DNA of 64,000 nucleotides from Synechococcus sp. PROS-7-1 (GTDB lineage: Bacteria; Cyanobacteriota; Cyanobacteriia; PCC-6307; Cyanobiaceae), in NCBI RefSeq assembly GCF_014279795.1, contig NZ_CP047945.1:1694572-1758571 (forward strand), given 5' to 3'. The position numbers and the translations under genes are program-made. This document shows, piece by piece, positions 60,129 to 64,000 of this stretch; positions within the stretch are counted from its first letter, which is position 1, and each line of letters starts with the position of its first letter. Below the pieces are notes generated by a model, which ran no database searches, was not told the DNA's origin, and saw nothing but the letters and a program-made list of their open reading frames with translations.

Positions 60129-62390
60129 TTAAGCCCTCTTGCCAAGCGTGAGGCATGCACCAGAACGGGAATTGAAGATATCCGCGGTGAGAATGGGGAG
60201 ATCCACAAGAATCACTGCAATCAAAGGGTTGAGTGGGATCACAAGGTTCACCAACACCACAAACAAGTGAGGCATGAGCACCCAAACCACTTGCTCTGTC
60301 TGCCGTCTCTGGAACCGTTGGCAAAGATTGACCAGCACAGGGAGCTGATCAATACAGCGAGTTGCGATCAGAACATCGGCAAGCTCCTGGGAGAACGCCT
60401 GATCCAGGTCAGAGATCCGCATCCCCACATCAGCAGCTGCGATCAAGGGAATATCGGCATCCTCTCCTGCAAGCAGCATCACCGGTCCCTGGGAGCGAGC
60501 CTGCTCAAGCAAGGACAACTGCTTGGACACATCAGGCTCAAACACAACATTCTGCTCGGGAAGATCGAGCCGTTGGCGCAACAGATTGGCGAACTGCATG
60601 TCCCAACGCATCATGAGCGTGATCTGCACACCATTGCGTTCCAGTCTTCGCAAAGCTCTTAAAACCCGTCGCGATTGACTCACCTTGAAGGCCACCCCTC
60701 CAATCAATTGACCGGAGCGAATCACATACATCCAGGTCCAGTGACCAATAGGACCGAGATCCCCTGAATGCTGGAGCTGACGGGCACGCAAAAGATTCGG
60801 GCCTCCAATCTCAATCCGCTCACCCAACACCAGACCACGCCATCCGAGAGAACCATTCATTTCGATCTCTTCCACGCTGCATGGATCCAGATCCATGGCT
60901 TGAAGAAGCGTGGTGTAAGCCGTGAGTCCGAATGGTCGTTGCTTGCAACGGAACCCGGCCAGGATCTGCACCAGTTCGTCGGCACTCGCATCCATTAATG
61001 GGTGAAGGCTTTCCAGTTCCATCGACATGAAACGGCCAAGCACCGATTCCGTGATCAACAACTGATGGCTGGCCGCTATCGCTGCACAGGTCTCAGGTCT
61101 TTGCAGAACCATGCCCAGATTCAAGGCATCCCGTTGGAGAGCGCCTAACTGCAATGAACAGCTCAACTCCCAGTCGCTTAGGGGATCAAACTGAAGCAGT
61201 CCTGCCGCACGGCTGGACTGTCCGGACAGAAGTAAACCACCTCCCGCCATCAGGATCAGAGGGACGGTGCGCGAGTGCAGACGTCGTGATGCCTCAATGA
61301 TTGGAGGTGGAGCGACCTCCGAGGCCATGACTTGGGTGCAGTGATCCTCTGGTTGCAAGGGATCTTCTGTTGCGATCACCCGGATCACAAGATCACCACT
61401 AACCAGCCGGATCCCAGCAGGCAGCTGTTGAAAAGGCCTGACTGGGATCTGCACAGAGCGACCATCGGCCCAGAGCGAAGCAACGGTTCCTGCACCTTGC
61501 ACCACCTGTCCGTGACAGGGCAATCGCTCGCCTTTCAACAGACGCAGATGATCACCAGCCCTGAGGCTGGAACTGGGAATCTCTGCCACGGACCCATCGG
61601 ATGCCTGCAGCCTCACCGAACAACGCTGGCGAAAGTCCTCGAGACGCTCCCGAAGCAACGTGCACTGCTCAGGGCCAGGCGTCCAACGCTTGAGCGAATG
61701 ATTGCCAAGTTCAATCCCCCACTCCAACAGCAATGCCTGACCATGACCGCGAAAAGCGAGGGAGCCGTACCAAAGAAGATCCAGGGTCTTGGCTGGAATC
61801 TGCCCTGCACGCCGTTCGGACCAAAAGGCCCGCAACAACGGCAGGAATAAAAGCGGACCCACTGGAAGCAACAGCAGCAGCATCGGCAGGTCAAGAAGCG
61901 CATTGACACCGAACAGGGCCAGCACAAAAGACAGTCGACGCAGTGCCTGCGCATTGACAGACGGCGCTATGGACAGGGACAGAGCCACCTCTTGCTGCGC
62001 CGACTGCTGCAGGAGCATGAGGACTGCTCGTTTGTGCGTGAGACGACGCGGGTCTCCCTCCAACGTGAGGCTGCCGGCCATGGCATTGGCCCGAACACGG
62101 CGGACCCAACGACGCTGGAGTGCCTGATGGATGAGTGCCTGCACCTGAGAAGGGTCTAGGGAACAGTCCACACGACGCAGTCGCAGTCGGCCTGGAATGG
62201 AGTGCATCACCTGCCAGTGCATGCCGCTGGCTGGACAGAGCAGAACCTGACCGACACACAAATGCTTCATGACCACAGCGTGGCGTGGTGAAGGCATCAG
62301 CCAGGTGTCGCCCGCAACCTTCAAACAGCATTGGCATGGAACTGAGGCCATTCCGGTGAGGAACGGGGGCACTCGCCCTCGAAAACTCAT
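60129..62390 (-). CDS. Catalytically dead P-type ATPase-like protein (pseudo-ATPase 2)
   Basis: 753 residues; the ATG at 62390 has GGAG four bases ahead. A Cys cluster CQCC (19-22) precedes an HMA-like domain (HSIPGRLRLRR). The P-type scaffold is complete but the phosphorylation site is LLITESVLG (Glu448 at the Asp position), the hinge is GEDADIP (642-648) before AAADVGMRI, and TGES is WADGRS-like. LLQFDPLSDWELS and ILVDLPILTADIFNS match the replacement motifs of the protein at 56363. Starts at 62351, 62297, 62270 or 62222 would drop the Cys cluster or more. Confidence 0.72.
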   Translation of the reverse strand: MSFRGRVPPFLTGMASVPCQCCLKVAGDTWLMPSPRHAVVMKHLCVGQVLLCPASGMHWQVMHSIPGRLRLRRVDCSLDPSQVQALIHQALQRRWVRRVRANAMAGSLTLEGDPRRLTHKRAVLMLLQQSAQQEVALSLSIAPSVNAQALRRLSFVLALFGVNALLDLPMLLLLLPVGPLLFLPLLRAFWSERRAGQIPAKTLDLLWYGSLAFRGHGQALLLEWGIELGNHSLKRWTPGPEQCTLLRERLEDFRQRCSVRLQASDGSVAEIPSSSLRAGDHLRLLKGERLPCHGQVVQGAGTVASLWADGRSVQIPVRPFQQLPAGIRLVSGDLVIRVIATEDPLQPEDHCTQVMASEVAPPPIIEASRRLHSRTVPLILMAGGGLLLSGQSSRAAGLLQFDPLSDWELSCSLQLGALQRDALNLGMVLQRPETCAAIAASHQLLITESVLGRFMSMELESLHPLMDASADELVQILAGFRCKQRPFGLTAYTTLLQAMDLDPCSVEEIEMNGSLGWRGLVLGERIEIGGPNLLRARQLQHSGDLGPIGHWTWMYVIRSGQLIGGVAFKVSQSRRVLRALRRLERNGVQITLMMRWDMQFANLLRQRLDLPEQNVVFEPDVSKQLSLLEQARSQGPVMLLAGEDADIPLIAAADVGMRISDLDQAFSQELADVLIATRCIDQLPVLVNLCQRFQRRQTEQVVWVLMPHLFVVLVNLVIPLNPLIAVILVDLPILTADIFNSRSGACLTLGKRA

Positions 62391-62427
62391 CTGGCTCCGA
62401 AAAACTTCTAACCCCAGAGGTTCTCAA

Positions 62428-62547
62428 ATGTTTTTGCCATCATCTTTAAAGACAAAAGCCACAGAATTACCTGCGGCAGGTCGAATTCAACTTGAGCCTA
62501 TTAACAATCACTGGCTATTAACGACGATAGACCCAAGAACACTCTGA
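62428..62547 (+). CDS. Possible small protein (39 aa)
   Basis: MFLPSSLKTKATELPAAGRI then QLEPINNHWLLTTIDPRTL. AGAGG stands 7 bases before the ATG, a good ribosome site. No family recognised; the sequence is AT-richer than the surroundings. It diverges from pseudo-ATPase 2 by 37 bases. Could be chance. Confidence 0.3.
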   Translation: MFLPSSLKTKATELPAAGRIQLEPINNHWLLTTIDPRTL

Positions 62548-62566
62548 GCATCGATCACCCCGACTA

Positions 62567-62746
62567 ATGCACAGTCGTAAATTCATCAAAACAAAGATTC
62601 CTTCGTTCTTCAAACGCATTTTTCGGATCATGACCAACCTGAAGGCACTCAAGCAAAAGCACCAAACACCGACAGGCCATTCCAACAAGTTGAGTCAGCC
62701 AAAAACAAATCGTTCAGCGCTGATGTCTCAACAGTCGTTTCATTAA
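62567..62746 (+). CDS. Possible small basic protein (59 aa)
   Basis: Starts MHSRKFIKTKIPSFFKRIFR and ends SALMSQQSFH, with many Lys, Arg and His residues and an amphipathic N-terminal helix. No good ribosome site is seen. The stop is two bases from the tRNA-Ser 3' end on the other strand. No family recognised. Low GC matches the preceding small frame, so the 358-base gap may hold a short rightward transcript. Confidence 0.3.
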   Translation: MHSRKFIKTKIPSFFKRIFRIMTNLKALKQKHQTPTGHSNKLSQPKTNRSALMSQQSFH

Positions 62747-62748
62747 AA

Positions 62749-62835
62749 CGGAGAGGGTGGGATTCGAACCCACGAGGGTGTGACCCCTACACGATTTCGA
62801 GTCGTGCGCAATCAACCGGACTCTGCCACCTCTCC
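62749..62835 (-). tRNA. tRNA-Ser (anticodon CGA)
   Basis: Class II tRNA of 87 bases. GGAGAGG pairs with CCTCTCC; the anticodon stem CACGA/TCGTG encloses CTCGAAA with CGA; a long variable arm and GTTCGAA T-loop follow. CCA is not encoded. It borders the accessory region on its 3' side. Confidence 0.93.
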
Positions 62836-62860
62836 CTGCGCAGTGATGCGCTCAATCACT

Positions 62861-64000
62861 TTAGAGCTCCGCCCCACGCCCCACCCAAGCCACCTCGCCA
62901 CGTGGGGGTAACAGATCTCTGCGACGCAGAGCAAACACCCGCTGTCCCACCTGAACCTGCAGGTGTCGACCTCTGGCACCCGTCACGCGCAAACCGAGGC
63001 CTGCACTTGTCAACGTCTGCCCGGACCGCAGAGGCAGCTGCCCCTGGTGCTCCGCCACAACGGTATGTGCCAGGGGACTCCAACACTTGGACTGGTCCAT
63101 GGCCACAGGGTCCATCACCGCCACCCAATCAAAACGGGAATGGCCAAGCCCCTCGCCCAGTTGCCTAGCCACATGGCAACTCAGGCCATCGCCATGGCTG
63201 CTCAACAAAGCCGCACGGCCGCGATGCCGCAGCACCAGCCACTGGCGTCCCCACTGCTCCACCCTGATCAGGTCATCACTGAACTGCACCCACCCCTGCA
63301 CCACCACGGCCAACAGAGCCAGAGGAATGGCGTGGCAACGCCAACGCCGAAGCGCGGGTAACCACCAGGGGATCAAGGCAAGGGCGAACGCAAGCACCAC
63401 CAGCGGTTGGGGACGGCCGGTGAGCAACTGGGCCCATGGCCAGCCACTGATCCAGTGCACCACGGCGATCAGCACGCCTGCCAACTGCTGAACGGGCCAG
63501 ATCAGCCAGGGCAGAACAAAGGCGGTGATCGGCGCCGGCGCTACCAGCACAAGCAGGGCCAACGCCATCGCCGACAGGGTGAGCGGAGCGAGCAACGGAG
63601 CCGCCAGCAGATTGCTGACCAGGGCGTAGAGGGGGGCCGAACCGAAGTGGAGCAACTGCAAGGGCAGGGTCCAGGCCAGGGCCGCCAGGGGAACGGACAG
63701 GGCAGGGGCGAAAGGGCGCAGCCACCCCGGCCCATGGGTGCAAAGCCACTGTTCCAGGGAGGCCGCCGACAAGACCAAACCAGCGGTTGCTGCAGCGCTG
63801 AGTTGAAATCCCACGGAACGGGCCCAGGCTGGATGCATCAGCAGCATGAGCAGCAGGGTGAGCACCAGCACGCCGATAGGGCGACTGCGCTGCCCCCCTT
63901 CACGAATCAGGAGAGCGGCGGCCCCCATCAGCACGGCCCGCACCACCGAGGGCTGGGCACCGGCCAACGCCAGAAACAAGCCCATGGCACTCCCCCCGGC
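62861..64000 (-). CDS. comEC: ComEC/Rec2-type competence membrane protein (C-terminal part)
   Basis: About 380 residues up to the window edge; the 5' end lies beyond 64000. The competence domain (ALAGAQPSVVRAVLMGAAAL, GFQLSAAATAGLVLSAASLE) with many membrane helices is followed by a short beta-lactamase-like C-terminal part that here looks reduced. ComEC forms the channel for single-stranded DNA uptake. Confidence 0.85.
   Translation of the reverse strand, partial: AGGSAMGLFLALAGAQPSVVRAVLMGAAALLIREGGQRSRPIGVLVLTLLLMLLMHPAWARSVGFQLSAAATAGLVLSAASLEQWLCTHGPGWLRPFAPALSVPLAALAWTLPLQLLHFGSAPLYALVSNLLAAPLLAPLTLSAMALALLVLVAPAPITAFVLPWLIWPVQQLAGVLIAVVHWISGWPWAQLLTGRPQPLVVLAFALALIPWWLPALRRWRCHAIPLALLAVVVQGWVQFSDDLIRVEQWGRQWLVLRHRGRAALLSSHGDGLSCHVARQLGEGLGHSRFDWVAVMDPVAMDQSKCWSPLAHTVVAEHQGQLPLRSGQTLTSAGLGLRVTGARGRHLQVQVGQRVFALRRRDLLPPRGEVAWVGRGAEL

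Noticed and set aside
48781-62748. Genomic island integrated at tRNA-Ser
   Set aside because: The right border is a tRNA 3' end, but I see no integrase and no repeat of the tRNA end at the left side. Accessory character is likely; integration at this tRNA is not supported.

Overview
The window looks like the chromosome of a marine Synechococcus or Cyanobium-type picocyanobacterium. The DNA is GC-rich and tightly packed. It carries cyanobacterial marker genes: an Ftn2/ARC6-like division protein, a CpeS-type phycobiliprotein lyase, a ClpR/ClpP pair, DUF1517 and DUF4359 proteins, and a lumenal pentapeptide protein. Species assignment is inference from gene content only.

Layout. 1-6053: end of thiS, a DUF1517 membrane protein, a decayed small gene, then a leftward block larB, TIGR03792-like, ispF, trmD, bilin lyase and era. 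6054-6440 is a non-coding gap with two terminators of opposite direction and a 16-bp direct repeat. 6441-10248: leftward ffh, rpsP, phoH and a BI-1-like membrane protein. 10334-26781: SulP transporter, ftn2, pdhA, HDAC-like hydrolase, a group 2 sigma factor, nnrDE, mnmA, lnt, FKBP, sodB, trpC, lpd and an RNA methylase. 26818-42952: tRNA-Leu(CAG), murA, tRNA-Leu(CAA), argD-folC, a pentapeptide protein, a leftward accessory-metabolism block (FAD oxidase, amidohydrolase, DUF4359, DgcN-like, DgcA-like) with tRNA-His on the other strand, then miaB, ddl, ftsQ, ftsZ, the SRP RNA gene and panB. 42828-48779: hemW, a PIN/TRAM protein, clpR, clpP, ilvC and cobD.

48781-62748 is the accessory part: an ion-channel protein with an altered filter, a sugar transferase, a DUF1345 protein, then an unusual membrane ATPase locus (51533-62390). 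It has one P-type ATPase with intact DKTGT, TGES and GDGxND motifs but no CPC metal motif; two full-length P-type-ATPase-like proteins that have lost all three motifs yet share replacement motifs; two small HMA-like proteins with a C-terminal membrane hairpin; two DUF5132-type proteins; an ArsA-like protein with no P-loop and a C-terminal Hsp20-like domain; a beta-carbonic anhydrase; and a helix-turn-helix-like protein that resembles a C-terminal extension of the intact ATPase. I read this as a multi-component transport system with pseudo-ATPase partners. Its substrate is unknown. tRNA-Ser(CGA) and a partial comEC close the window.

How the genes work together: murA, ddl, ftsQ, ftsZ and ftn2 build and place the division septum and wall; the DgcA/DgcN-like pair may feed D-glutamate or dipeptide metabolism; pdhA and lpd are parts of pyruvate dehydrogenase; ffh and the SRP RNA gene form one targeting particle although they lie about 32 kb apart.
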